Source of the DNA: Bacteroidales bacterium UBA3290
GTDB lineage: Bacteria; Bacteroidota; Bacteroidia; Bacteroidales; UBA932
NCBI GenBank assembly: GCA_002361615.1
Contig: DETK01000035.1
Location: 26,508-88,444, forward strand
Length of the DNA stretch: 61,937 nt
Direction: 5' to 3'
Positions 26,002 through 34,104 of this stretch are shown in pieces; position 1 is the stretch's first letter; each line of letters opens with the position of its first letter. The position numbers and the translations under genes were made by a program. Under the pieces are notes generated by a model. That model made no database searches and was not told where the DNA came from. It worked only from the letters and a program-made list of their open reading frames with translations.

Positions 26002-26251
26002 CTAGCTATAAATCAGTAAAATATAAGAAATTGCCCCTTCCGGTTAAAGGGGGGCTAATTGTAGCAGTTGGCTGTAAATCAAAATATTAGTCTCCATAGG
26101 GTCAGATTCCCGCCTGTGTCAAATCAGAACACGAGCGAAGCGAGAGCCGCAATCAAGGGAAACGAATGACGGTCATAGACGAGCCCTGGATTGACGTACG
26201 GAGGTGGCGAATGGATCATAAACTGCGGCCGGAGGGGGTGGAGTCGCGGGT

Positions 26252-26297
26252 GGTTTTCGGGCTGGACGGCAGAATAATGCCGTCCGGAACGAAAACC
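26252..26297. repeat. Palindromic element R4, copy 2
   Basis: GGTTTTCG (26252-26259) and CGAAAACC (26290-26297) with inner arms CTGGACGGCA (26262-26271) and TGCCGTCCGG (26278-26287). It is inverted relative to the copy at 17795. Inner-arm sequences differ between copies yet remain complementary except for one pair. The tandem array starts at its right edge. Confidence 0.8.
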
Positions 26298-26749
26298 AGA
26301 GCAATCGGAGCGCGGCCTATGATCGGTACCAGCTGAGTCCGACTGACCACCAGAGCGATCGGAGCGCGGCCTATGATCGATACCAGCTGAGTCCGACTGA
26401 CCACCAGAGCAATCGGAGCGCGGCCTATGATCGGTACCAGCTGAGTCCGACTGACCACCAGAGCAATCGGAGCGCGGCCTATGATCGGTACCAGTTGAGT
26501 CCGACTGACCACCAGAGCGATCGGAGCGCGGCCGATAATCGGTACCAGCTGAGTCCGACTGACCACCAGAGCGATCGGAGCGCGGCCTATGATCGGTACC
26601 AGCTGAGTCCGACTGATCTCCAGAGCAATCGGAGTGCGGCCTATGATCGGTACCAGCTGAGTCCGACTGACCACCAGAGCGATCGGAGCGCGGCCTATGA
26701 CCGGTACCAGCTGAGTCCGACTGACCACTAGAGCAATCGGAGCGCGGCC
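26297..26749. repeat. Tandem array of a 54-bp unit (8 full copies plus 21 bp)
   Basis: Units start at 26297, 26351, 26405, 26459, 26513, 26567, 26621 and 26675, with a partial unit at 26729. Each reads CAGAGCRATCGGAGCGCGGC followed by a CTATGATCGGTACCAGCTGA and GTCCGACTGACCAC segment, with scattered single-base variants. Because 54 is a multiple of 3 and the unit lacks stops, several frames stay open (18-residue repeats such as IGRAPIALVVSRTQLVPI on the minus strand and SDRSAAYDRYQLSPTDHQ on the plus strand). No start or codon evidence supports translation. The first bases of the unit continue the flank of element R4. Confidence 0.92.
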
Positions 26750-26756
26750 GGATGTC

Positions 26757-26784
26757 AGATCCCCGGCCAAGCCGGGGATGACGG
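26757..26784 (-). repeat. Palindromic element R3, copy 3 (variant)
   Basis: AGATCCCCGG, CCAAG loop, CCGGGGATGACGG: the reverse orientation of the mfd element with the central A/T pair replaced by C/G in both arms (CCCCGG/CCGGGG), a compensated change. It lies between the tandem array and the NSS transporter stop. Confidence 0.8.
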
Positions 26785-26800
26785 AGTCGACAGGAGTTGG

Positions 26801-28174
26801 TTACGACAGATACTGGAACAGCATGATCGTCAGGAGGGCGGCGGGGGCGACGAAGCGGACCAGGAAGGCGTAGGTGTCGATGAAGGCGGCGGGGATGTGT
26901 AGTTTGCCGCCGTTGGTCAGTTCGTCGTGGATGACCTTGCGGCCGAGTTTCCAGCCGACGAAGACCACGACCAGGAGGCCGCCGATGAGCATCAGCACGT
27001 TGGCGGTCAGATAGTCGAACAGGTCGAAGATCGTCTTGCCAAAGACTTTCCAGTGGTCCAGGATACCCAGTGAGAGCGAACACAGACAGCCCAGCGCCCA
27101 GATGACGGAGAAGACGATGAGGACCGCCGTCTTTCGCTTCATGTGGAATTCCTCCATGCAGAAGGCGACGACCACTTCCAGGACGGAGATCGACGAAGTC
27201 AGGGCGGCCAGCAGCAGGGCCAGGAAGAAGAAGATGGCGATGACACCACCCAGCGGGAGGTTGCTGAAGATGTGCGGCAGCGTGATGAATACCAGGCCGG
27301 GGCCTTCGCCGGGGCTGATGCCGAAGGCGAAGACGGCGGGCATGATGGCGCAGCCGGCGATTAGGGCGAAAAGCGTGTCGGCAACAGCTGTTTCAATACC
27401 CAATCTTGTGATATTGGCTTTCTTGGACACGTATGAGCCATAGGTGATGACCATGCCGCTTCCCAGTGAGAGGGAGAAGAAAGCCTGTCCCAGCGCTGCC
27501 AGGAAGGTGCCGGTCGAGACTTCCGACCAGTCGGGCTTGAAGAGGTAGTCGATGCCTGCCTGTGCGCCCGGAAGGGTCAGGGAGCGGATGGCGAGGCCGA
27601 TCATGATGACGAAGAGCAACGGCATCATGATCTTCGAAAATTTCTCGATGCCGTTCTGGATGCCCGAAATCACGATCAGTGCCGTGGCCAGCAGGAATAC
27701 CGTATGGCAGACCAGCGGTTTCCACGGTGAGACCGTGAAGGTGGAAAACATCTCGGAAAGGGCTGCTTCGCCGCCCCGGGTGAAGTCGAAGCAGACGGCC
27801 CTGATGAAATACTCTACGCCCCAGCCGCCGACGACCGAGTAGAAGGACAGGAGCAAGGTGCAGCAGATCACGGCAATCGTGCCGGTTATCGTCCAGCGGC
27901 TGCCAGGAGCCAGGTGCAGGAATGCGCCGCGCGCGTTGGCCTGGCTGCGGCGGCCGATGATGAACTCCGACAGCAGGACGGGGATGCCCAGCAGACAGAC
28001 GAAGCCGAGGTAGATGATGATGAAGGCTGCACCTCCGTTCTCTCCTACCAGATACGGGAAGCGCCAGAGATTGCCCAGGCCCACGGCGGAGCCGGCCAGG
28101 GCTACCAACACACCGAACGAGCTACCGAACGAGTCGCGCTGGCCCGTTTGATGGGAGCTACTTGCGTCTTTCAT
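26801..28174 (-). CDS. Neurotransmitter:sodium symporter (NSS/SNF) family transporter
   Basis: A 457-residue LeuT-fold transporter with about 11-12 transmembrane helices. TM1 carries the family signature SAVGLGNLWRFPYLVGENGG, the site that coordinates sodium and substrate. Bacterial members usually import amino acids (leucine, tryptophan, tyrosine) with sodium. The start MKDASSSHQ at 28174 overlaps the end of folA by 17 nt, making it the third gene of a thyA-folA operon, an unusual companion. Longer in-frame starts lie inside folA and lack sense. The 54-bp array and an R3 element follow its stop. Confidence 0.9.
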   Translation of the reverse strand: MKDASSSHQTGQRDSFGSSFGVLVALAGSAVGLGNLWRFPYLVGENGGAAFIIIYLGFVCLLGIPVLLSEFIIGRRSQANARGAFLHLAPGSRWTITGTIAVICCTLLLSFYSVVGGWGVEYFIRAVCFDFTRGGEAALSEMFSTFTVSPWKPLVCHTVFLLATALIVISGIQNGIEKFSKIMMPLLFVIMIGLAIRSLTLPGAQAGIDYLFKPDWSEVSTGTFLAALGQAFFSLSLGSGMVITYGSYVSKKANITRLGIETAVADTLFALIAGCAIMPAVFAFGISPGEGPGLVFITLPHIFSNLPLGGVIAIFFFLALLLAALTSSISVLEVVVAFCMEEFHMKRKTAVLIVFSVIWALGCLCSLSLGILDHWKVFGKTIFDLFDYLTANVLMLIGGLLVVVFVGWKLGRKVIHDELTNGGKLHIPAAFIDTYAFLVRFVAPAALLTIMLFQYLS

Positions 28175-28667
28175 ACAGCAGGAAGGTATAGTCGTAACCG
28201 GAGGCGTCGTCGTGATAACGGATGCTGCGCAGGGTTTCCTGCCAGAGCGCCGGGTCGATTTCGGGGAAGAAGGCGTCGGCCGGCTCGATGACCGTATGGA
28301 TGCGGGTGACATAGACCCGGTCAGCACGGGAGATCATCTGGCGGTACATCATGCCGCCGCCGATGATGAAGATCTCGCGGGCGCCGGCTGCGGCGGCGAG
28401 GGCATCGTCGGGCGAAGAGAAGAACTCGGCGCCGGAAGCCAGGTCGGCTTCGGTCGGCGGCTGGTCGGTGACCACCAGATTGCGGCGGCCGGGCAGTGGC
28501 TTGCCGCCAAACGAGCGCCAGGTCGCCAGGCCCATGATGACGGGGTGGCCCATGGTGATGCGTTTGAAATACTGGAAATCTTCGCGGATATGCCAGGGAA
28601 TCAGGCCGCGATAGCCGATGGCATTATTTTCGGCGGCTGCGCCGATCAGGCTGATGTTGTCTCTCAT
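28158..28667 (-). CDS. folA: Dihydrofolate reductase
   Basis: A 169-residue DHFR that regenerates tetrahydrofolate after thymidylate synthesis. Visible motifs: the N-terminal SLIGAAAENNAIGYRGLIPWH with the Met20-loop tryptophan, VIMGLATWRSFGGKPLPGR for NADPH binding, and FIIGGGMMYRQ. The start ATG at 28667 overlaps the thyA stop (ATGA). Coupling of thyA and folA is common and functional: ThyA oxidises the folate that FolA reduces. Confidence 0.96.
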   Translation of the reverse strand: MRDNISLIGAAAENNAIGYRGLIPWHIREDFQYFKRITMGHPVIMGLATWRSFGGKPLPGRRNLVVTDQPPTEADLASGAEFFSSPDDALAAAAGAREIFIIGGGMMYRQMISRADRVYVTRIHTVIEPADAFFPEIDPALWQETLRSIRYHDDASGYDYTFLLYERRK

Positions 28668-29458
28668 ACGGCAACGGGGGCTTTGATGGCCGGCCACGGG
28701 TCGTAACCGGTCAGGGTGAAATCTTCGTATACGAAATCGCAGAGGTTCTTCCTCTCGGGATTGAGTGTCATGGTCGGCAGGGGCCGCGGCTCACGCGAGA
28801 GTTGCAGCGCCACCTGCTCGTGGTGGTTGGAATAGATGTGGACGTCGCCGAAGGTATGGACGAAATCGCCCGGCGTCAAGCCGCAGACCTGCGCCACCAT
28901 CATTGTGAGCAGGGCATAGGAAGCGATGTTGAACGGCACGCCCAGGAAAACGTCGGCACTGCGCTGGTAAAGCTGGCAGCTGAGCCGTCCGTCCGCCACA
29001 TAGAACTGGAACAGCGAATGGCACGGCGGCAACGCCATCTTGTCGACCTCGGCCGGATTCCAGGCCGAGACAATGAGCCGCCGGCTGTCGGGATTCTTCT
29101 TGATCATCTCGACTACCTGCGACAACTGGTCGATCTTGCGACCATCCGGGGCCGGCCACGACCGCCACTGGTGCCCATACACAGGCCCCAGCTCGCCGTT
29201 CTCGTCGGCCCACTCGTCCCAGATCGACACGCCGTGGTCTTTCAGGTATTTGATATTCGTATCTCCGGCGATGAACCAGAGCAGTTCATAAATGATCGAC
29301 TTGAGATGGACCTTCTTGGTCGTCAGCAGCGGAAACCCGTCGGCCAGGTTGAACCTCATCTGGTACCCGAACACGCTCGTCGTTCCAGTCCCCGTCCGGT
29401 CCCCCTTCACAGTACCGTTGGCCTCGATATACTTTAACAGATCTAAATACTGGCGCAT
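28664..29458 (-). CDS. thyA: Thymidylate synthase
   Basis: A 264-residue ThyA, the short (E. coli-like) form. The catalytic cysteine is in LPPCHSLFQFYV. The folate and dUMP-binding motifs DRTGTGTTS near the N terminus and RSADVFLGVPFNIASYA are intact. It methylates dUMP with methylenetetrahydrofolate. It is first in the thyA-folA-NSS operon; a TAAATTTG box ends 9 bp upstream of the ATG, predicting a leader of only a few nucleotides. Confidence 0.97.
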   Translation of the reverse strand: MRQYLDLLKYIEANGTVKGDRTGTGTTSVFGYQMRFNLADGFPLLTTKKVHLKSIIYELLWFIAGDTNIKYLKDHGVSIWDEWADENGELGPVYGHQWRSWPAPDGRKIDQLSQVVEMIKKNPDSRRLIVSAWNPAEVDKMALPPCHSLFQFYVADGRLSCQLYQRSADVFLGVPFNIASYALLTMMVAQVCGLTPGDFVHTFGDVHIYSNHHEQVALQLSREPRPLPTMTLNPERKNLCDFVYEDFTLTGYDPWPAIKAPVAV

Positions 29459-29466
29459 AATAGGTC

Positions 29467-29474
29467 CAAATTTA
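29467..29474 (-). promoter_or_regulatory. thyA promoter -7 box
   Basis: TAAATTTG on the minus strand, 9 bp upstream of the thyA ATG. No distinct -33 element is visible. Confidence 0.5.
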
Positions 29475-29507
29475 GCAATTTTATGATAATTATGTCAGAA
29501 CCCTCTT

Positions 29508-29747
29508 CTTTTTCTTTTTGCTTTTCAGTCTCGCAGCTTTTGATTCAAAAACCTTCCGCTATAAAGCGGCATCAGCTGCTAGCGGAGGCCATTGTGAGAG
29601 CCGGTGTGATAGCAGGCCGTAGCGGCAGGGTTTACTCCCAAGGGTCGTGCTCTCGTCTACGGCTCGGGTGGGGCAGCGCCCCAGTAGACACAGATGTCTA
29701 TGGGTTTTTGAAACAAAAGCTGACTCGACTTCAAGCAAAAGAAAAAG
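29508..29747. repeat. Intergenic element R1, copy i
   Basis: A 240-bp element with about 46-bp imperfect terminal inverted repeats: the left end (29508-29555) runs CTTTTTCTTTTTGCTTTTC to TTCAAAAACC, and the right end (29702-29747) mirrors it. The core carries hairpin modules shared with other copies: GCGGCATCAGC (from 29566) next to a GCTAGCGG motif, and GGGGCAGCGCCCC (29670-29682). It fills the thyA-secDF gap and its right end supplies the T-run of the secDF terminator. Confidence 0.8.
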
Positions 29748-29770
29748 AGCGGCCCGTTTGAGTCGCTCTT
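29732..29770 (-). terminator. Rho-independent terminator of secDF, merged with R1
   Basis: On the minus strand AAGAGCG (29770-29764) pairs with CGCTCTT (29751-29745), followed directly by TTTCTTTTGCTT, which is the end of repeat R1. Confidence 0.75.
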
Positions 29771-29792
29771 AATCTTTGAACAAAGTCGTTGC

Positions 29793-32700
29793 TTACTTCG
29801 CTGCCTTTTCAGCCTTGGCGATCTTGCGACGGTTGAGGTCGTACATGATCGGGGTGCCGATGAAGATCGAAGCGTAGGTACCGACGATCACGCCGAGGGC
29901 GAGGGAGACCGAGAAGCCGCGGATGCTTTCGCCGCCGAAGATGGCGATGGCGATCAGCACGAGGAGGGTACTCACCGAGGTGTTGATGGTACGCGAGAGG
30001 GTCGCGTTGAGGGCCTCGTTGATGTTCTGCTCGAGCGGGCGTTTCGGGAACAGGGTGCGGTACTCACGGATACGGTCGAAGATAACCACGTTGTCGTTGA
30101 TGGAGTAACCGATGATGGTCAGCACCGCAGCGATGAAGGTCTGGTCGACGTCGAGCGTGAACGGCAGGATGCCGCTGAAGATCGAGTAGAAGCCGATGAC
30201 GATGATCGAGTTGTGGACCAGCGAGCTCACGCCGCCGATACCCCACGTCCAGTTCTTGAAGCGGAAGGCGATGTAGCCGAAGATCACGATCAGGGCGAGG
30301 ACCACGGCGATGATGGCGTCGCGTTTCATCTCACTGGCGATGGAGGCGTCCACGCGGTCACTGCTCACGATACCGTTCGGGTTCTCGAGCGTGGAGGTGA
30401 AGCCTTCGAGGGTCAGCTCATTGGCGTAGAAGCCCTTGAGGGCGTTGTAGAGCTTGCTCTCGATGAGGCGGTCGGTCTCGGATGATTTGTCGCCCACCAT
30501 GTACTTGGTGGTGATACGCATCTGGGAGGCGCCACCGAACTGCTTGACCTCAGAGGACTCCTGGAACTCGTCGTAGAGGGCTGCACGGACCTGCTCCGGC
30601 GTGACCTGCTGGTCGAAACGGACGGTGTAGGTACGGCCGCCGCTGAAGTCCACACCGAGGGTGAAGCCCTTGGTGAACATGAACACGAGGCAGATCAGGC
30701 AGACGATGCCGGAGATCAGGTAGGTCATCTTGCGCTTGCCGAGGAAGTCGATGTGCGTGTTCTTCAGGAAACGGCTCGACCAGTCGGAGGCGAAGGTGAT
30801 GTCCTTGCCGCGTTTGAGGCGGGATTCGAAGATCAGACGCGTGATGAAGATCGAGGTCAGCACGGAGGTGACGATACCGATGACCAGCACGGCGGCGAAG
30901 CCGCGGATGGTGCCGCTGCCGAAGATGTAGAGGATGATACCGGTCAGGATCGTGGTGATCTGGCCGTCGAGGATGGCCGAGTAGGCGTTCTTGTAACCGT
31001 CGCTGATGGCCAGGCGGAGGGCCTTGCCGGCGTTGAGTTCTTCCTTGACGCGCTCGTAGATGATCACGTTGGCGTCAACTGCCATACCCATGGTCAACAC
31101 GAGACCTGCGATACCCGAGAGGGTGAACACCGTACCGAACGAAGCCAGGGCGCCGAACAGGAAGAGCACGTTGCAGAGCAGTGCGATGTCGGCGGCCACA
31201 CCGGCCTTGCGGTAGAAGATCACCATGTAGATCAGCACCAGGAGGAAGGCGATGATGAACGAGATCATACCGGCCTTGATGGAAGCGCTACCCAGGGACG
31301 GGCCGACCACCTGCTCCTGCACGATGCGGGCGGGGGTGGAGAGCTTACCGCTCTTGAGCACGTTGGCAAGGTCGTCGGCGTCGGTCTGGGTGAAGTGACC
31401 CGAGATCGAGGAGTTGCCGCCGCTGATCTTGTTCTGGACGTTCGGGTAGGAGTACACCTGACCGTCCATCACGATGGCGATCTGGCGTCCGACATTCTCG
31501 CCGGTGATGTTCTCCCACTCGATGGCACCCTTGCTGTTCATCGACATGCTGACTTCCGGAGCGCCGGTCATCTGGTTGTAGTTGACCACGGCCGAGGAAA
31601 TGTACTTGCCGTCGAGGGCCGGACCCTTGCCGACATGGCTCTTGAGGGCCACCAGTTCAAAATAGGTGTCGGGGGTGACGCCTTCGCTCTCGAATGCCTT
31701 GAAGCTCCAGGCCGGGACGAAGTCGCCCGGGAAGAGGGAGCGGTTCTCAGCCAGCCAGGTGTTGATCTGGGCGGTGTCGCGGTAGTGGGCGATACCCAGG
31801 AGGGCGGAGTTGCCGCCAAGCATCTGGAGACGGCTGAAGAGCGGATTGGCTTTCATCACGGCTTCCTGCGAAGCGGTAAGCTGGTCGTCGCCGGTCAGCT
31901 GGGCCTCGAGGCTGTTGTCCGTCTTGTCGGCGGGCTTTTCAGCCACGTTGTCCTGAGCGTCGGCCTTCGTGGATTCGAGGGCTTCGATCTGCTGGCGGAC
32001 CGTTTCGTTGAGCTCCTGCAGATAGGGCTGGAGTTCCTGGGAGTTGTAGGTCTCCCAGAATTCGAGCGAAGCGGTACCCTGGAGGAGCTTGCGCACGCGC
32101 TCAGGCTCCTTCACGCCCGGAAGCTCGACCAGGATGCGGCCGGTACCGGCCACTTTCTGGATATTGGGCTGTGCCACACCGAACTGGTTGACACGGCGCT
32201 CGACGACCTGGTAGGAGTTGTCGATGGCGCTCTTGGCCTCTTCCTTGAGGAGGGAGATAATCTCCTCGTTGGTAGCCCGGGACTTGTTCTTCACATCGCC
32301 GCTGAGTTTGTCGAGGTCGATGTCGAAGGACAGGCGCTTGCCGGGAGCCACTTCTTCCCAAGCCTCGGCGAAGAGGGTGATGAAGTCTTCGTGGGTCTGG
32401 TCGGCACGCTCGGCGGCGAGGGCCATGGCCTTGTTGAATTCTTCCGTCGTCTTCTCACGGGCGCAGGAACGGACGAGTTCGGCCAGGTCGAGCTGCAGGA
32501 CGATGTTCATACCGCCCTTCAGGTCAAGACCGAGATTGAGTTCCTTCTCCTTGACGTTCTTGTACGTGTAATTGAAATAAACCTTTTTGTTTGCGATCGA
32601 ATCGAGGTACTGCTTGTTGGCAGCCGTGCTCACGGAGTCGAGATAGAACGCGCGGTTGAGCTCGGAAACCTCTGCAAACGAAGGACTCTGCTGCACCTCT

Positions 32701-32831
32701 TCCACAACCTGGCGGGCAGCCTTGGCGGCCTTTCTTTCCTGAATCGCGGTCGCAGCCGTGAAAGACAGCTGGAACACACAGGCAAGGCCGATGAGAATGG
32801 CCACGAATGTGATGGCACCTTTGCTTTGCAT
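29793..32831 (-). CDS. secDF: Protein translocase subunit SecDF (fused)
   Basis: A 1012-residue fusion of SecD and SecF, the usual arrangement in Bacteroidota. It uses the proton gradient to pull preproteins out of SecYEG. The N-terminal TM1 is followed by the SecD D1 motif LGLDLKGGMNIVLQLDL and the large periplasmic P1 domain. The SecD pore helices follow (GMAVDANVIIYERVKEEL), and then the SecF half with GVDFSGGRTYTVRF and a second conserved segment YSINDNVVIFDRIRE. All key aspartates are visible. A single gene with its own promoter and terminator. Confidence 0.97.
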   Translation of the reverse strand: MQSKGAITFVAILIGLACVFQLSFTAATAIQERKAAKAARQVVEEVQQSPSFAEVSELNRAFYLDSVSTAANKQYLDSIANKKVYFNYTYKNVKEKELNLGLDLKGGMNIVLQLDLAELVRSCAREKTTEEFNKAMALAAERADQTHEDFITLFAEAWEEVAPGKRLSFDIDLDKLSGDVKNKSRATNEEIISLLKEEAKSAIDNSYQVVERRVNQFGVAQPNIQKVAGTGRILVELPGVKEPERVRKLLQGTASLEFWETYNSQELQPYLQELNETVRQQIEALESTKADAQDNVAEKPADKTDNSLEAQLTGDDQLTASQEAVMKANPLFSRLQMLGGNSALLGIAHYRDTAQINTWLAENRSLFPGDFVPAWSFKAFESEGVTPDTYFELVALKSHVGKGPALDGKYISSAVVNYNQMTGAPEVSMSMNSKGAIEWENITGENVGRQIAIVMDGQVYSYPNVQNKISGGNSSISGHFTQTDADDLANVLKSGKLSTPARIVQEQVVGPSLGSASIKAGMISFIIAFLLVLIYMVIFYRKAGVAADIALLCNVLFLFGALASFGTVFTLSGIAGLVLTMGMAVDANVIIYERVKEELNAGKALRLAISDGYKNAYSAILDGQITTILTGIILYIFGSGTIRGFAAVLVIGIVTSVLTSIFITRLIFESRLKRGKDITFASDWSSRFLKNTHIDFLGKRKMTYLISGIVCLICLVFMFTKGFTLGVDFSGGRTYTVRFDQQVTPEQVRAALYDEFQESSEVKQFGGASQMRITTKYMVGDKSSETDRLIESKLYNALKGFYANELTLEGFTSTLENPNGIVSSDRVDASIASEMKRDAIIAVVLALIVIFGYIAFRFKNWTWGIGGVSSLVHNSIIVIGFYSIFSGILPFTLDVDQTFIAAVLTIIGYSINDNVVIFDRIREYRTLFPKRPLEQNINEALNATLSRTINTSVSTLLVLIAIAIFGGESIRGFSVSLALGVIVGTYASIFIGTPIMYDLNRRKIAKAEKAAK

Positions 32832-32885
32832 AAAGAGTTATTTTTGATTAAATTATCGTAATCGCTTTTACTCGAAAGTAGCCTG

Positions 32886-32932
32886 CAAAATTACACTTTT
32901 TTCTCAATATAAGAAGGTTTTGCCTAAATTTG
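32886..32932. promoter_or_regulatory. Divergent promoters for secDF (-) and the SPOR protein (+)
   Basis: TAATTTTG on the minus strand (32893-32886) faces secDF, and TAAATTTG on the plus strand (32925-32932) precedes the SPOR gene ATG by 25 bp. The gap is otherwise A/T-rich. Confidence 0.6.
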
Positions 32933-32957
32933 TTGTTGAAAAATTTGTTCATACCGG

Positions 32958-34097
32958 ATGAAACACTTCCTTCTGACCGCCGCGGCCCTCCTGTTTTCGG
33001 CCGCCGCGCTTCTGGCGCAGGACGAGCTTCCGGCCGTCCGAAAGGCCGTCGAGGCCGAAAACCGCAAGGTGCTCTCCGGACGGGCTGTCCGCCCGGCCGT
33101 CGTAGCGCAGCAGCGCGTCCCGCGGAAAGATTTCCATCTCTGGCTCAGTCTCCTGAAAGAGGGCCGCTGGGGTACGGATGCCAACTGGTACCCGGCTCGC
33201 ACGACGCGGCTGTACCTGTCGCGTCCTGCTGCCGACGGCAATTCCGACATCGTGTGGAGCGAACTGCTCGAAACGACGTGGAGCGCTCCCGCGCCGCTCT
33301 GCGAAGCGGCCGTATCTCCCGGCAATGAGATCTTCCCCATGCTCTCGCCCGATGGAAAGCGGATCTATTTCGCCTCGGACGGCCTTTTCGGCATGGGCGG
33401 CTACGATCTTTACGAAGCATCCTGGGACGCAAGGCACAAGACCTGGGGCAAGGTGCGGAACCTGGGCCTTCCCTTCAATTCTCCGGGCGACGACCTGCTG
33501 TTCTGCGACACGCCGGACGGGCGCTACAGCCTCCTTGTGTCGAACCGCGCCTGCAGCAAGGACAGCGTGGTAATCTATGTGCTCCGGCAGGAGACGCCGG
33601 TCTATGCTGCCGTCACGCCGGATGAGGCTGCGAAGTTGTCGACCCTTGCGGTCACGGAGCCCGAAAGCGGCCTCATCCTTTCTAAGGCCCTTCCCGGTCG
33701 CGTGCCCGCCCTCTCCTTCGAGGAACCGGAGGATACCTTCGATTATACCCTGCGCGTGGGAAAGGAGGGTGCTTTCGCCCCGGACAACAGGCTGCCGTCC
33801 GGCCTGGTCTACCAGATCCAGCTGTTCGTCTCGTCGAACAAAGTGAAAGTCAGCCAGCTCAAAGGGGTTAGTCCGGTGTATGTGCACGCCCAGCGCTCGG
33901 GCAAGAGCCTGTATGCGGCGGGGCTGTTCCGCAGTTATGCCGAAGCCGAGCAGGCGCTGGGTGCGGTGCGGCGCGCCGGCTTCCCCTCGGCCTTCGTCAT
34001 CGCCTTCGACGGCGGCGCGCCGCTGTCGCTCGCCAAGGCCCGGAAAAAAGAATCCTCGGTGAAAGTCATCACCGAGGAAGTCCATATCGTCAAGTAG
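32958..34097 (+). CDS. Secreted PD40-type propeller/SPOR-domain protein
   Basis: A 379-residue protein. Signal peptide MKHFLLTAAALLFSAAALLAQ; then PD40/WD40-like blades (PMLSPDGKRIYFASDGLFGMGGYDLYEA), the pattern found in Bacteroidota cell-envelope proteins; then a C-terminal SPOR-like domain at about 277-350 (VYQIQLFVSSNKVKVSQLKG, GLFRSYAEAEQALGAVRRAGF). SPOR domains bind denuded peptidoglycan at division sites, so a periplasmic role in envelope maintenance or division is likely. It converges with the DUF2723 gene with only 7 bp between stops. Confidence 0.83.
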   Translation: MKHFLLTAAALLFSAAALLAQDELPAVRKAVEAENRKVLSGRAVRPAVVAQQRVPRKDFHLWLSLLKEGRWGTDANWYPARTTRLYLSRPAADGNSDIVWSELLETTWSAPAPLCEAAVSPGNEIFPMLSPDGKRIYFASDGLFGMGGYDLYEASWDARHKTWGKVRNLGLPFNSPGDDLLFCDTPDGRYSLLVSNRACSKDSVVIYVLRQETPVYAAVTPDEAAKLSTLAVTEPESGLILSKALPGRVPALSFEEPEDTFDYTLRVGKEGAFAPDNRLPSGLVYQIQLFVSSNKVKVSQLKGVSPVYVHAQRSGKSLYAAGLFRSYAEAEQALGAVRRAGFPSAFVIAFDGGAPLSLAKARKKESSVKVITEEVHIVK

Positions 34098-34104
34098 CCG
34101 CGCG

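Larger units (their letters stand above)
25090..26251. other. Gene-free patch rich in palindromes
   Basis: No convincing gene is present between the EEP gene and the tandem array. The stretch contains the separate elements listed here (25149, 25297, 25438, 25617, 25751-25934, 25951) and a weaker hairpin GCCCC/GGGGC (26033-26055) followed by GCTGTAAATC as in R6. Open frames across it lack starts, codon bias and recognisable domains. Confidence 0.7.

Noticed and set aside
26297..26749. CRISPR array
   Set aside because: The repeats are directly contiguous 54-bp units with no unique spacers, and no cas genes are nearby.
26124..27083. A 319-codon minus-strand open frame across the 54-bp array (18-residue repeats rich in Arg, Ser, Gly and Asp)
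   Set aside because: It runs out of frame through the 3' end of the NSS transporter gene, and other frames of the array are equally open, as expected for a stop-free unit of 18 codons. No credible start or domain.
29483..29761. A 92-codon frame between thyA and secDF
   Set aside because: It lies wholly inside repeat R1 and its sequence follows the repeat, not a protein family.
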